Positions 1 through 9,435 of a stretch of DNA of 64,000 bases are shown here, one piece after another. This stretch comes from Heterohyrax brucei (lineage: Eukaryota; Chordata; Mammalia; Hyracoidea; Procaviidae). The DNA lies in contig CM053158.1 in the NCBI GenBank assembly GCA_028571685.1, positions 56,388,001 through 56,452,000 on the forward strand, read 5' to 3'. Position 1 is the first letter of the stretch, and every line of letters starts with the position of its first letter. The translations under genes and the position numbers were made by a program. The notes below the pieces were generated by a model. It did no database searches, had not been told where the DNA came from, and saw only the letters and a program-made list of their open reading frames with translations.

Positions 1-99
1 AGTTCATCCTCAAATTTTAATTCAAGGCCACTGTGCACAACTATACAATCTTTGGTCATCAGCATATTCTCAAGATGTTAAAATACTGCATATTTACAG

Positions 100-188
100 A
101 AATATTTACACACACACATGCAGTGTGTGTGCATGTGTGTGTATGGGTATAGGTGTGTGTGTGTGTGTGCATGCATGTGCATGTGTGG
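100..188. repeat. (CA/GT)n microsatellite
   Basis: A short CA run is followed by interrupted GT runs with CATG interruptions. It is alternating purine-pyrimidine and imperfect, so probably old and slowly evolving. Confidence 0.9.
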
Positions 189-267
189 CAGTGATATTTC
201 AAACTCTGCATAAAAGGAGTCTGTTAACCTGGTAGCAAAAGTTATGCATTACAAGTTTCAAGGTAGA

Positions 268-640
268 CAACAAAAAAGAAAGACTGAAGAAGAGTTGGTG
301 CATTTGAATATTGTTGACACAGAACAGTGAATGTAGACCAAACTTCCGGAAGAGAGAAGAAAGAAGTTTTGGAGCAGGTTACAGCCAGAATGCTCTTTAG
401 AAGAGGAGGTGCTTACTTTTGAGATGTCATCAGTAAAGACCAGTTAGCAGAACAAGACATCATGCTTGATACAGTGGACCATCAGGGAAAGTGGGGAAAC
501 CTTCCACGAGACGGAATGACAAAGTGGCTGCAACAATGGGTTCAGACACACAAAGAGGTGTGAAGATGGTGCAGGCCCAGGTGTTGTTTTATTCCTTTAT
601 CTGTTAGGTTGTCATGAGTCAGAGTAAACTCAGTATCAAA
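268..640 (+). mobile_element. RTE/BovB-like LINE, 3' end fragment
   Basis: The segment follows the last part of the RTE element seen better at 32.9-33.4 kb, in the same order: the 'gaagaagagttg' block, 'cagccagaatgctc', 'gacatcatgcttg', 'gtggctgcaacaatggg' and the terminal 'gtcatgagtcagag'. It is 5'-truncated and diverged, with no usable reading frame. The final block is the part shared with AfroSINE tails. Confidence 0.75.
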
Positions 641-1130
641 TACCAGCCATGTTCTGAGAATCCCTGAAATATTTTCAGCAGTACACATTTAAGAAAGCCA
701 TCAGTCTAAGTCACAGATGATTGCAGCATATATTCTTAAACATGCAAAAAAAAATTTTTTAAAATCTTAAACTGAGTATTTCCTACTATGAATTCATTTC
801 GGCCAATTACATGTTTATCCATCATGGTAATCACTGTAGGGGTATAATCTTGCTGTCATGTATAATAATCCAAGATTATGCACAAATAACAAAAAGGACA
901 TACACAAAAATCCCAAACTTAATGTGGTATAGACTGTGCATAGTAAAATTTGCTCCTGAATTTATTCACAGATTGGCTTACTAATTCAACTAATATTTTT
1001 TAAAGCTTCTACCAAGTATTAGCACAACAATAGGCACCTGATATACATTAAGCAAGAGAGACAAAACTTGTACTTTTGTAAAGCTCTCCTTCTAATTAGG
1101 GAGACAGGAAAAATAAGTAACAAAAAAAAT
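641..1130. other. no recognised feature
   Basis: AT-rich sequence with an A/T run near 746-763. I see no gene and no repeat family that I can name. Confidence 0.5.
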
Positions 1131-1132
1131 TC

Positions 1133-1268
1133 AAACTCGTTGCTGTAGAGTTGACTCCAACTCAAAGTGACAGAGTAGAAGTATCCCACAAGGTTTCCAC
1201 GGAGTGTCTGGTAGATTCAAACTGCCAACCTTTTGGTTAGCAGTCACAGCCCTTAACTACCGAGATAC
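1133..1268 (-). mobile_element. AfroSINE, antisense
   Basis: Read on the minus strand it has the family layout: a tRNA-like 5' part with the 'gctaaccaaaaggttggcag' core, a middle ending 'ctctgtcactttgagt', and the 3' RTE-like part. Both ends are eroded. It lies just left of an antisense MER20. Confidence 0.85.
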
Positions 1269-1299
1269 TTTCAAACAGGGCCAAACCAGAAGATACGCG

Positions 1300-1562
1300 A
1301 GATGCACAGTTTATCATTGCAGCCAACAGTGACATTTTGGGTGGGATAATTACCTGGCGTGGGGGTTTCTGCTGAGCATCACAGAACATTTAGCAGCATC
1401 CCCAGTCTCTACCACTAAATGCCATCATGACCTCTCCTCTAGTTGGGACAACCAACAATATCTCTAGACATCAATGAATGTCCTCCAAGGGTCACTGTGA
1501 GTCAGAATCGACTCAAAGGCCAAGGGTAAAGGGTAAAATCACCCCATTAAGAATCACTGTGC
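1300..1562 (-). mobile_element. MER20-type hAT MITE, antisense
   Basis: The reverse complement matches the MER20 pattern as I remember it: 'gacattttggg', 'gataatt', 'tttagcagcatcccc' and 'gacaaccaaca', then the end near 'aatcactg'. MER20 is a non-autonomous hAT-Charlie element shared by placental mammals. It is interrupted at 1493-1519 by a very short SINE-tail insertion; a relative lies at 41.35 kb. Confidence 0.7.
1485..1527 (+). mobile_element. 27-bp SINE 3'-part insertion with 8-bp TSD
   Basis: Exact 'ccaagggt' copies at 1485-1492 and 1520-1527 flank a 27-bp insert (1493-1519) containing 'gagtcagaatcgactc', the hallmark of the AfroSINE/RTE 3' region. Removing the insert plus one TSD restores a continuous MER20. 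The insert lacks the (GGTTT)n tail and any tRNA-like part. Confidence 0.7.
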
Positions 1563-1639
1563 AAGAGTGACTACAGCAGGACTGTGGGAGCATGTAGTTT
1601 TTTTTAAATTGGATAAGCAGGAATGTCCTCAGTTGTACA

Positions 1640-2130
1640 TTGGATTCTGTTCCCCAAAAAATGTGTGTAGGAATTTGGCCAGGCCATGATTCCTCCATTT
1701 TGTGATTTTCTGAAGCTGTAAATCCTAATCTCTGCCTGTGGTTAATAGACTGGATTTATGTTAAAGAGGATCAGGGTAGAACCGTAAAACTCTTCCTAAG
1801 ATTACTGCCCTGCTCCACTGTAAAGGGAATTTTATTGTTTCATCTTATAAGAGAGAGACAAAAGAGTAGCAAACAGATTTGGGAACCTCATACCAGGAAT
1901 ACAGCGTGTCCTCCAGACCTGAGGTTCCTGTGCCAAGATGCTCCCTGAGCAAAACTGATGCAACACAAGGACGTTCCTCTAGAGTGGACAAAGAGAGAAA
2001 GTCTTCCCCTGGAGCAGACACCCTGAACTCTGATGCATAGTCTACTGGACTGTATATGGATAACTTTTCTTTGTTAAAGCTTTCCACTCTTGGTATTTCT
2101 GTTAGAGCAGTGCCAGATGACTAAGACATC
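1640..2130 (+). repeat. MaLR-like solo LTR
   Basis: It begins with 'ttctgttccccaaaaaatgtg' and ends with 'ggtatttctgttagagcag...gactaagaca', which resembles the 5' and 3' ends of MLT1/MST-type (ERVL-MaLR) LTRs. No internal gag or pol region is seen beside it, so it is probably a solo LTR. The subfamily is not resolved; it may be afrotherian-specific. Confidence 0.55.
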
Positions 2131-2218
2131 CTCTTTGAGGACTTGAAAATGAAAAGCCAAGAGCAGCCAACCAGGCAATGATTTTGGAAGAGAGCTATCA
2201 GGACAGAGAAAGAGCGAG

Positions 2219-2425
2219 TTATTGCTGTTGCTGCATGCCACTGAATCATTCTGACTTACAGTGACCCTAAATGACAGAGCAGAACTGCCCCCATAGGATT
2301 TCCTAAGCTGTAATTTTATAGGTGCAGATCATCAAGACTTTTCTCCCTTATTATAGCTACTGGTGGATTGGAAAAACTTCAGTTAGCAGCCAAGCACTTA
2401 GCCATTGTACCACTAGGGTTCCTAA
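2219..2425 (-). mobile_element. AfroSINE long form, antisense
   Basis: This longer variant carries an extra middle block before the 'gcagaactgcc' block. The minus strand starts near 'aggaaccctagtggtacaatgg' and ends near 'gcagcaacagcaat'. It is diverged and has no clear TSD. Confidence 0.75.
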
Positions 2426-2600
2426 GGCAGTAAGATTCATGTGGCTGAAGCACAGGAAACAGAAGACGAGGTCAGAGGGTCAGACCATGCAGGGCCTTAC
2501 AGACAAGGTAGAGAGAGCCTGGGAATTTTACCTGTTTGTTTGGTTGTTTTTAAGTGTGGTGAGAAGTGCAGAGAGGAGAGAATTTCTAGTTGGCTGTGAA

Positions 2601-2797
2601 CTAAGTCCCTGGGTGTTGCAAGCGGTTAACAGAGTTGGCTGCTAACCAAAAGTTTGAAGGTTCAAGTGCACCCACAGGGGCATTAGATAAAAGGTGTGGT
2701 AATCTACTTTTGAAAAATCAGCCATTGAAAGTTCTGTGGACCACAGTCCTCCTCTGACACACAGAGAGGTGCCGTTAGTTGGAGCTGAAAGCTACTG
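2601..2797 (+). mobile_element. AfroSINE long form
   Basis: Starts 'agtccctgggtg' and contains 'ggctgctaaccaaaag', then the long-form middle 'ctacttttgaaaaatcagcc'. The 3' end is degenerate ('gttagttggagctg'). Confidence 0.8.
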
Positions 2798-2864
2798 TGT
2801 GGGGGATAGAAGGAACACTTCCAGCCATATCTGTAAAAGTGAATGATCCTGGATTTTTACAGTC

Positions 2865-3053
2865 TAGAGTGAAAGAGGAAATCTGGTGGCATAGTGGTTA
2901 AGTGCTATGTTTTGGCTGGCAGTTGAAATCCACCAGGTTGCTGCTTGGAAATGCTATGGGGCAGTGTTACTCTGTCCTATAGGGCCCCTATGAGTCAGAA
3001 TCAATTTGATGGCACTGGGTTTGTTTTTTGCTTGTTTGTTTAGAGTGAAAGAG
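2865..3053 (+). mobile_element. AfroSINE with exact 13-bp TSD
   Basis: 'tagagtgaaagag' occurs exactly at 2865-2877 and 3041-3053 around the element (2878-3040). The body runs 'aatctggtggcatagtgg' to 'gatggcactgggtttg' and ends in a TTTG-rich tail. The exact TSD shows target-primed insertion and fixes the borders. Confidence 0.92.
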
Positions 3054-3107
3054 AGGTATTCTGGGTGTGAATAAGGAATCAAAATAAAACTTAGCTGGGT
3101 TAAGGAG

Positions 3108-3276
3108 GAGCCCTGGCGGTGCAGTGGTTAAGAGCTCAGGCTGCTAAACAAATGGTTGGCATAAGAATTTACCAGCCACTTCCTGGAAACCGTGTGGGGC
3201 AGTTCTATTCTGTCCTATAGCGTCACTGTGAGTTGAAATCAACTCAGTGACAAGGGGTTTGGTTTGGTTTAGGTTT
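3108..3276 (+). mobile_element. AfroSINE
   Basis: A well-preserved copy: 'ggagccctggcggtgcagtg', then 'ctattctgtcctatagcgtc', then a (GGTTT)n tail. The flanks 'gggttaagg' and 'ggtttaggg' could be an imperfect TSD. Confidence 0.9.
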
Positions 3277-3764
3277 AGGGTGAAGCAAGAGATGTGAAAA
3301 ACAGGTTTTTAGAACTATCAGCAATGTAGACTCTGATGCTGGAAGAAAGGACTCACGAGAGGCAGCCTCCACTGTAATCACAGGATGAAATCCAGAGGTC
3401 TCTCAAAGAGGATGTGTTCCAGGTGGCTTTTTGGCAGCAGCTCTGAATTCTGGGACTCACTGTGTATGTACAGACTCAGGGGTGGCCCCAAACATAGTGC
3501 TTTAGGGATAGAGGTCCCACAGCAAAGCATAGCCAAGTTACCCCACAGAAACCTGAGACTGACAACCCAGACACAGGCAACCGGCAACACAAAGATAGCA
3601 ATGGTTTGATTTTAAAATGTTCTTGTAACATCTTTTCACATTCAGCACTTTCAGACCAACAGAGACAAAGAACAGTACACTTTAGGACTTTCTTCCATCA
3701 CCTAGATTTCTGTATTATTGCTATCACTTATTAGGTGTTGGCATGAGTAAGACCAAGTATTATT
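3277..3764. other. no recognised feature
   Basis: Mixed-composition sequence. Open frames of about 70 codons exist on both strands but show no domain, Kozak or splice context. Confidence 0.45.
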
Positions 3765-3960
3765 TTTCATCCATTTTCTTATTTAATCTTATTAACAACT
3801 TCATAAGATAGAGTATCTTTTTTTTTTCTTTTAGCAGTTTTAAGAAAATGGCACTGGAACTTAGAGGTATTATGTTACTTGCCCATGGAATCTTAAACTG
3901 AAAGAATCAGACTCCAAAGTCCAAACTTTTAACCTCTACTTACTCCATGCTGCTCAGATG
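3765..3960 (-). mobile_element. MIR SINE, antisense, partial
   Basis: It follows the antisense MIR order: 'atttaatcttattaacaac', a 'gataga' block, 'tatgttacttgcccatgg', 'cagactccaaagtcc' and 'tttaacctctact'. A T-rich stretch near 3811-3825 disrupts it. Confidence 0.65.
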
Positions 3961-4047
3961 AAATAATTGACGCAAAAAGATGCAATGACTCACTAAAGGT
4001 CATATCCAGTCAATGATTGCTGAATCAACATTAAATTTCTAGTCTTT

Positions 4048-4215
4048 AGGGCAATGGTGGCACAGTGGTTAAGAGCTTGGCTGCTAACTGAACGGTTAGC
4101 AGTTGGAATCCCACAGCTGCTCCATGGAAACCTGCTGGGGCAGTTCTACTCTGCCCTATAGGGTCACTATGAGTTGAAGTCAACTCAACAGCACTGCATT
4201 TTTTGTTACTGCTGT
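4048..4215 (+). mobile_element. AfroSINE
   Basis: Shows 'tggcacagtggttaagagc', 'cttggctgctaactg', then 'gccctatagggtcactatg' and 'caactcaacagcactg'. The tail has become T-rich; no TSD is found. Confidence 0.88.
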
Positions 4216-4235
4216 TTTCTTTTTTTTTTTCAGTA

Positions 4236-4705
4236 TTTGAGCACTTAACCAGGAACAATTATCTTTCTAAGTACTGTATATGAATAAAGAGCCCTGGTGC
4301 ACAGTGATTAAGATCTCGGCTGCTAACCAAAAGGTTGGCAGTTTGAGCGCCCCAGCCACTTGGCAGGAGAAAGATGCGGTAGTAGTAGTCTGCTTTTATA
4401 AAGATACATAGCCTTGCAAACACTATGGGGCAATTCTATTCTGTCCTTGGGTGTCACTGAGTCAGAATCAACTCAGCAGCAATGGTTTGGGTTTGGCTTT
4501 TGGGTATATGAATTACCTTGTTCGGTCTTCACAAAAGCCTGTGAGAAAGGTCTTATCAGTTGACCCATATACAGATGAGAGACACGAGGCTTAGAGAGCT
4601 TAACTGAAGTAAGCCATCCAAGTTAACATAAATAGAAAGTGGCGGCACTGAGAATGAAATTTAGGGAGTCATATGCCTAGACTATCACCCCTAACACTAA
4701 ACCAA
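4236..4705 (-). mobile_element. MIR, antisense, split by an AfroSINE
   Basis: The left part (4236-4285) has 'tatttgagcacttaacc...aagtact'. The right part (4504-4705) resumes with 'gtcttcacaaaagcc', 'gatgagagac' and 'agagagcttaactga'. The two fit end to end once the inserted SINE and one TSD are removed, so this MIR predates the AfroSINE. Confidence 0.75.
4276..4513 (+). mobile_element. AfroSINE inside a MIR, 10-bp TSD
   Basis: 'gtatatgaat' occurs exactly at 4276-4285 and 4504-4513 around the SINE (4286-4503). It is the long form, starting 'aaagagccctggtgcacag' and ending 'gcaatggtttgggtttgg'. Confidence 0.9.
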
Positions 4706-5145
4706 AGACCCTAGTTCTTGTCTTACAACAAGGAAATCTTAGAGGAACTCTTCTATTCCTACTTGGTAACAGTAAGTTTTATTATTTTAAAAAATGCAAC
4801 ATCATTTACAAGAATTTCATCAACAAGGACATCTGGAAAAGTTGCTCTAAACAAAGGCAATCCTATTCTCATCCCTTGGAAATCCTATACTCTGTTACTG
4901 TTTGTATAGAAGTTTTAAAGAAAATGTCATACATTGGTTCAACGATTCATTTCACCTGATACTTTAGTTTCCAAATTGTTGTAAGTTGCTACCTAGTTGG
5001 CTCTGACTCTGCGAGCCCACGTTTAACAGAATAAAATGCCATGTTCATGATCATAGGTACCTCGGAGTCCACTGTTGCAGACACTGGGCCAGTTCATTTC
5101 ATTCAGGTTTCCCATGCTTTCGCTAGTGCTCTGCTTTATCAAATA

Positions 5146-6001
5146 CTAGTTCTGATGATTAGGTTCGCAAACTCAGCCTAGAAAAAGTGCTACATACCTC
5201 ACTGCTGAATATTGCTATGGTCACCTTCAAAAGTACTCCCCACGCCAGCACCTAGCCCACCCTTCAAAACGATTTTGGAACCTTTTTCTGGAACCACCAT
5301 CAGACCTGTTGTCGTATTACCTTTGATGTCCCGAATGTCATCGAAATGCCATCTTTTCAATATTTCCTTACCTTCACGTAAAGCAAAAAAGTCGCTGGTG
5401 GACAGATCAGCGGGGCAGGGTGTTCTGTCTAAAAACTCCATCCAAGACAGTGCTGTGTGAGTTGGTGCACTGCTGTGATGCAAGAGACATGAGTTGTTGG
5501 CAAAAAATTCAGGTTGTTTTTGTTAGTTTTTGCACGGCCTTTTTAGCACTTCTAAACAGTAAATTTGGTTAACTGTCCAGCTGGCCCAATTTTTGCAATG
5601 TTTTTGTCTGCTCTGCTTGTTACTGGCTACTGCGACCTCTCTTCATTAGTCATTCTTTCTTAGAAAAAGCATCTAATCCATTTGCACATTGCCCTTTATC
5701 TTCATGGCATTATCCTCATAAACTTGAAATAACACTCCCTGATTTCACTTCCACTCTTGCCAAGTTTAACAAGAAATTTAACGTTTGTCTGTTGCTCTAT
5801 CAAGTTCTGACATTCTCGTGATGGCACGTAAAAACAGGCAACAATAATGAACACCACTCAACATGACACCACCACACACTGACACAAACACAGCTGTGAC
5901 ATACTGATATACCAAGATTATAAAACCTTACTGAGTTGGTTGTAGAGTGCTGCCAATATAAGCACACAGTGGCAAGTTCACAGACTTGTCACACCTCGTA
6001 T
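5146..6001 (-). mobile_element. mariner DNA transposon, internally deleted
   Basis: On the minus strand the element starts near 'tacgaggtgtgacaagtctg' and ends near 'tttgcgaacctaatcatc', inverted copies of each other with decay. Length is about 856 bp against about 1,300 bp for the copy at 39.7 kb, so internal sequence is missing. It lies in an RTE-derived repeat at a TA-like target. It is non-autonomous and fossil. Confidence 0.75.
5199..5483 (-). pseudogene. mariner transposase C-terminal remnant
   Basis: The minus-strand frame carries mariner-like motifs: 'HHSSAPTHTALS' where functional proteins have HHDNAPAHTA, then 'STSDFFALREGKEILKRWHF' and 'FEGDH' near the end. The second catalytic Asp of the D,D34D triad (after HH) is replaced by Ser. 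The N-terminal half is missing or unreadable, so the protein is dead. Confidence 0.75.
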
Positions 6002-6250
6002 AATGTTCTCCAGCAAATGATCTCTCCTGACCACGCAACCAAAATAAGCGAGTTAAAGTCTTGAACAATACTCTGTGACCCATAGTGTTTCCCACTGGCT
6101 AATTTTTGAATGTAGATTACCAGGCTTTTTTTCCTACTCTTAGTCTAGAAACTACTGAAACCTGGTGAACCTGCAGGCATTTGACAAAGCAGTGGTATAG
6201 TTTCCAATGTCACAACAGCATTCAAGCCACCACAGTACAGAAAACTGAGA

Positions 6251-6715
6251 GGTAAGAGGTGAAAATTTTCAAATAAGTAGATGAGAAGAGGGTTTGGTTT
6301 GTTAATTTTGTAAAATTTTAATGCATAGAATTGTTAACCAAATCATCAGAGATTAGCAAGTTAACTAAGGTAAAGATTTGTCCCTAAGCCTGGCAAATCC
6401 TACCTCTAGATCTTCTAACTTCTTAAATTCCTCAAAACACAGCTTATGAAATCAACAAAGGCCTAGAGTTTCAAAAATCACTGAGGATGCTTTGAAATCT
6501 CTGTATTTGAGTTCCAGTGGCTGATAAAGGGGACAACAGACTGCTGTTCTCTGCAGGTGACATAAACCCATGGCATGAAGGAGACCTAAGAGATAAACTT
6601 CATCTGTTGAAAAGTGTCAATTCTCAAGCAAAAAAAAAAAAAAAAAAAAGTGGAAGTAATGAAAAGCATGCACCAAACAATGAAAGCTAGTAAGACTCGA
6701 CATCAGAAGCTACAG
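6251..6715. other. no recognised gene; A-run at 6630-6650
   Basis: Contains a homopolymer A run of about 20 bases that could be the tail of an unrecognised retrocopy. The sequence upstream of it (6480-6629) shows no coding frame I recognise. Confidence 0.4.
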
Positions 6716-6905
6716 TCTGAGTCCTGCTGATATATTTATAAACTATGTGGCTTGGATGAGTCACTGTGACCTCTCTGAGGTTAGGGCTCTTTGTCTCTGT
6801 AGAAGGTAACACAACCCTGACCCTGGCTATCTTCCAGGTTCAGTGCAGATCAATAAAACAGTATGTGTATATGGTTTATGTACTGTAAGATCTCTAACAA
6901 CAAAC
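6716..6905 (+). mobile_element. MIR SINE, diverged
   Basis: Follows MIR order: 'gagtcctgctg', 'tgtggcttggatgagtcactg', 'cctctctgaggtt', 'ctctgtagaaggtaac' and 'tcagtgcagatcaataaa'. Confidence 0.6.
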
Positions 6906-7157
6906 ATTATAATAATATCATAATGTACACATCAAACAGATGGTTACAAAGCTGACTCCTTACAAAACTAGTGATTGTGTCTCTTCTCTGTCCTTGGGTC
7001 TTTCTGACTTTACAGCATGTGCTGAAATGGAGTTGCTTGAAGCCTGTGCTCTGAACCTAAAAATGTGGTACAGATGAGCATGCTTTGTGCCAGCAGCAGC
7101 TGCTCAAGATAGAAACTGAATGTCCTCAGTATCCCAAGGCATTATATTCCATCTCTC

Positions 7158-7382
7158 TAGGTACAGTGGAAGGATCCCTGGTGGCACAGTGGTTAAGCAC
7201 TCAGCTGCTAACCAACAAGTTGGTGCCCTGAACCTACCAGCTGCTCCACAGGACAAAGATGTGGCAGTCTGCTTCCACAGATTACAGCCTTGGAAACCTA
7301 TGAGGCAATTCTACTTTGTCTTTTAAGGTCACTGTGAGTCAGAATCAAAAGCAGTGGGTTTGGTTTGGTTTTAGGTACAGTG
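7158..7382 (+). mobile_element. AfroSINE long form, 11-bp TSD
   Basis: 'taggtacagtg' is present exactly at 7158-7168 and 7372-7382. The body has 'ccctggtggcacagtggtta', the long-form 'gtggcagtctgcttcc' block and a GGTTT tail. Confidence 0.92.
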
Positions 7383-7447
7383 AGTGGAAGCAAGGTAAGT
7401 TTTCTAGGCTCTAGGCCAACTCTGAAATTTTCAATATTTATAGTGAT

Positions 7448-7503
7448 TGTTATAATAACGATCCGACTTGATGGCACTTGGCTTGGCTTGGCTGTTATAA
7501 TAA
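7448..7503 (+). mobile_element. 34-bp SINE-tail-only insertion, 11-bp TSD
   Basis: 'tgttataataa' occurs exactly at 7448-7458 and 7493-7503. Between them is a 34-bp insert with 'gacttgatggcacttggc' and a (TTGGC)n end. It resembles the last bases of an AfroSINE/RTE element with no tRNA-like or middle part. The exact TSD indicates a retrotransposition-like event. Confidence 0.8.
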
Positions 7504-7807
7504 TAATAGCATCTCATGAATGAGTCACTCATTTTTGCAAACAAAATGCTGCAACAATAATTATGGAACAGCTATTTATTCTGAGTCCGAAACTGTAGAT
7601 CTCCTGGGGGTTGGTAGGTCTAGGCTGGGCTCAGACAGGTCAATTTGTTTCAAAGTGCAGCCCCTACTTGGACATGGAACCTCACAGTGGGTAGGATTGA
7701 TGCATGTTTATTTGGAACTCAAGTAAAAGGTATGGTAGCTGCCTGGAGCCAAACTCAGCATCTCTTCAGGGCTGCGGCAGAGTGCAAGAGAGCATGTGTG
7801 TAGGCAT
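7504..7807. other. no recognised feature
   Basis: A 68-codon open frame lies at 7520-7726, but I see no domain or gene context and judge it chance. Confidence 0.4.
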
Positions 7808-7965
7808 ATGGAAACCTTGACGGCATAGTGGCTAAGAGCTATAGCTGCTAACCAAAAAGTCAGCAGTTCAAATCTACCAGATGATCCTTTGAAACTCTAT
7901 GGGGGCAGTGTTACTCTGTTCTATAGGGTTGCTATGAGTCAGAATCAACTCAATGGTTTGGTTTG
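7808..7965 (+). mobile_element. AfroSINE
   Basis: 'ggaaaccttgacggcatagtg', 'gctgctaaccaaaaagtcag' and 'ctatagggttgctatgag' identify the family. The tail is short (GGTTTGGTTTG). Confidence 0.9.
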
Positions 7966-8019
7966 ATCTAGTCCACCTAGGCTACATATGTAAGGCACTT
8001 ACTATGCATTCAGTGGAGC

Positions 8020-8345
8020 CAGTGATGTTTCGGTGGTAGAATTCTCACCTCCCATGGTGGAAACCTAGTTTCAATTTCCAGTCAATGTACCTCATACACA
8101 GCCAAAACCCATCTGTCAGTAATGGTTTGCACGTTGCTACAATATTGAACAGGCTTCAATGGAACTTCATAACTTAGATCAGGAACAAATGCCCAGTGAT
8201 CTAATGCTGAAAACGAGCCAATGAAAACCCTATGAATTACAACAGCCCAATCAAGATTATGGGACAGGACTGGGAAACAGTACAATTCCACAGTGCACGT
8301 GGGTCAACATGAGTGGGGCTCACTCGACAAAGTTAAAAACATAAG
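8020..8345 (+). mobile_element. tRNA-Gly-like SINE with RTE-like 3' end
   Basis: The 5' part 'tcggtggtagaattctcacc' followed by 'ggttt'-type box B resembles a tRNA-Gly head. The middle 'cagccaaaacccatctgtcag' and 'gttgctacaatattgaacagg' matches RTE-5'-UTR-type sequence seen at 20.9 and 29.0 kb. The 3' part ends 'caacatgagtggggctcactc', an RTE-like tail. It is a second, distinct RTE-dependent SINE type. Confidence 0.7.
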
Positions 8346-8354
8346 ACAGTATCA

Positions 8355-9435
8355 TAACAAAGATATCACGGCTGATGTCAGGTGGATACTGGCTGAAAGG
8401 AGATGATATCAAAAAGATGTTTACTTGTGCTTTATTGACTGTGCTAAGGCATTCAACTGGGTGGATCGCAATGAATTATGAATAACAGTGCAGAGAATGG
8501 GAATTCTCGAACATGTAATTTTACTTATAAGGAACCTGTACATGGATCCAGAGGCAGTCATTTAAACAGAACAAGTGGACCCTGCATGGTTTGGTCAGGA
8601 AAGTTGTGCATCAAGGTTGCATCCTTTCATCACACCTTTCGATCTGTATGTTGAGCAAACATACAGAGAGGCTGCGATTATATAATGAAGAATGGGGCAT
8701 CAGGACTGGAAAAAGACTCATTAACAACCCATGTTATACAGATGACACAGCCTGGCCTGCTGAAAGAGGGCTTAAAGCACTTACTGATGAAGACCAAAGC
8801 CTTCAGCATGGATTACACCTCAGTGTAAAGAAAACAAAACTCCTCAAAACTGGACCAATGAACAACAGCATGATAAACAGAGAAAAGACTGAAGTTGTCA
8901 AGGATTTCTTATTACTTGGTTCCACAATCAACACCCATAGAAGCACCAGTCAAGAAAAAAAAATACATTACATTGGGCAAATCTGCTCCAAAAGACCTCT
9001 TTAAGATGTTGAAGAGCAAAGATAAGGACTAAAGTGCACCCAGTTCAAGCCATGGTGTTTTCATTTGCCTTCATATGCATGCTGAAGCTGGACAGTGAAT
9101 AAGGAAGACAAGAAGAATTGATGCCTTTATTAAGAAGGAAAAAAACCTGTCTTGGAACAAGTACAGCCAGAATGCTCTCTGGAAGCAAGGACGGCAAGAC
9201 TTCGTGTTACACACTTCGGACATGTTACCAGGAGGGAGAAGGACATTATGTTTGTAAAGGGTCAGTATAAAACAGGAGGACCCTCAAGGATACAGACTGA
9301 CCCAGCGGCTGCAACAATGGGCTCAACCATAACAACCAAAGTGAGGATGGCACAGGATCGGGCAGTATCTCATTCTGATGTGCACAGTGTCACTGTAAGC
9401 TGGAACCAACTTGACAGCACCTAATAACAACATAC
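8355..9435 (+). mobile_element. RTE/BovB-like LINE, 3' part
   Basis: Runs from the reverse-transcriptase region ('gatgtcaggtggatactggc') to the 3' terminus 'ccaacttgacagcacctaat'. It abuts the tRNA-Gly-like SINE on the left. Frames are broken by stops and frameshifts, so it is inactive. Confidence 0.88.
8400..9004 (+). pseudogene. RTE reverse transcriptase remnant
   Basis: Visible motifs: 'CFIDCAKAFNWVD' (RT block with the first catalytic Asp) near 8430-8465; 'VHQGCILSSHLSICML' at about 8606; 'NPCYTDDTAWPAE', the active-site box as YTDD where RTE usually has YADD, near 8733; then 'LSVKKTKLLKTGP' and 'VVKDFLLLGSTINTH'. Frameshifts and stops separate the parts. No endonuclease domain is left. 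Confidence 0.85.

Larger units (their letters stand above)
4976..6250 (-). mobile_element. RTE-derived repeat, antisense, split by mariner
   Basis: The left part (4976-5145) reads as RTE 3' end on the minus strand. The right part (6002-6250) resumes with 'gttctccagcaaatgatctc' and then RTE 5'-UTR-type sequence ending 'ccaccacagtacag'. Having 5'-UTR and 3'-end pieces together suggests an internally deleted RTE used as a SINE. A mariner sits between the halves. Confidence 0.65.

Noticed and set aside
1133..1268. tRNA gene prediction from SINE heads
   Set aside because: AfroSINE heads keep A- and B-box-like blocks but do not fold as intact tRNAs; this holds for all copies in the window.
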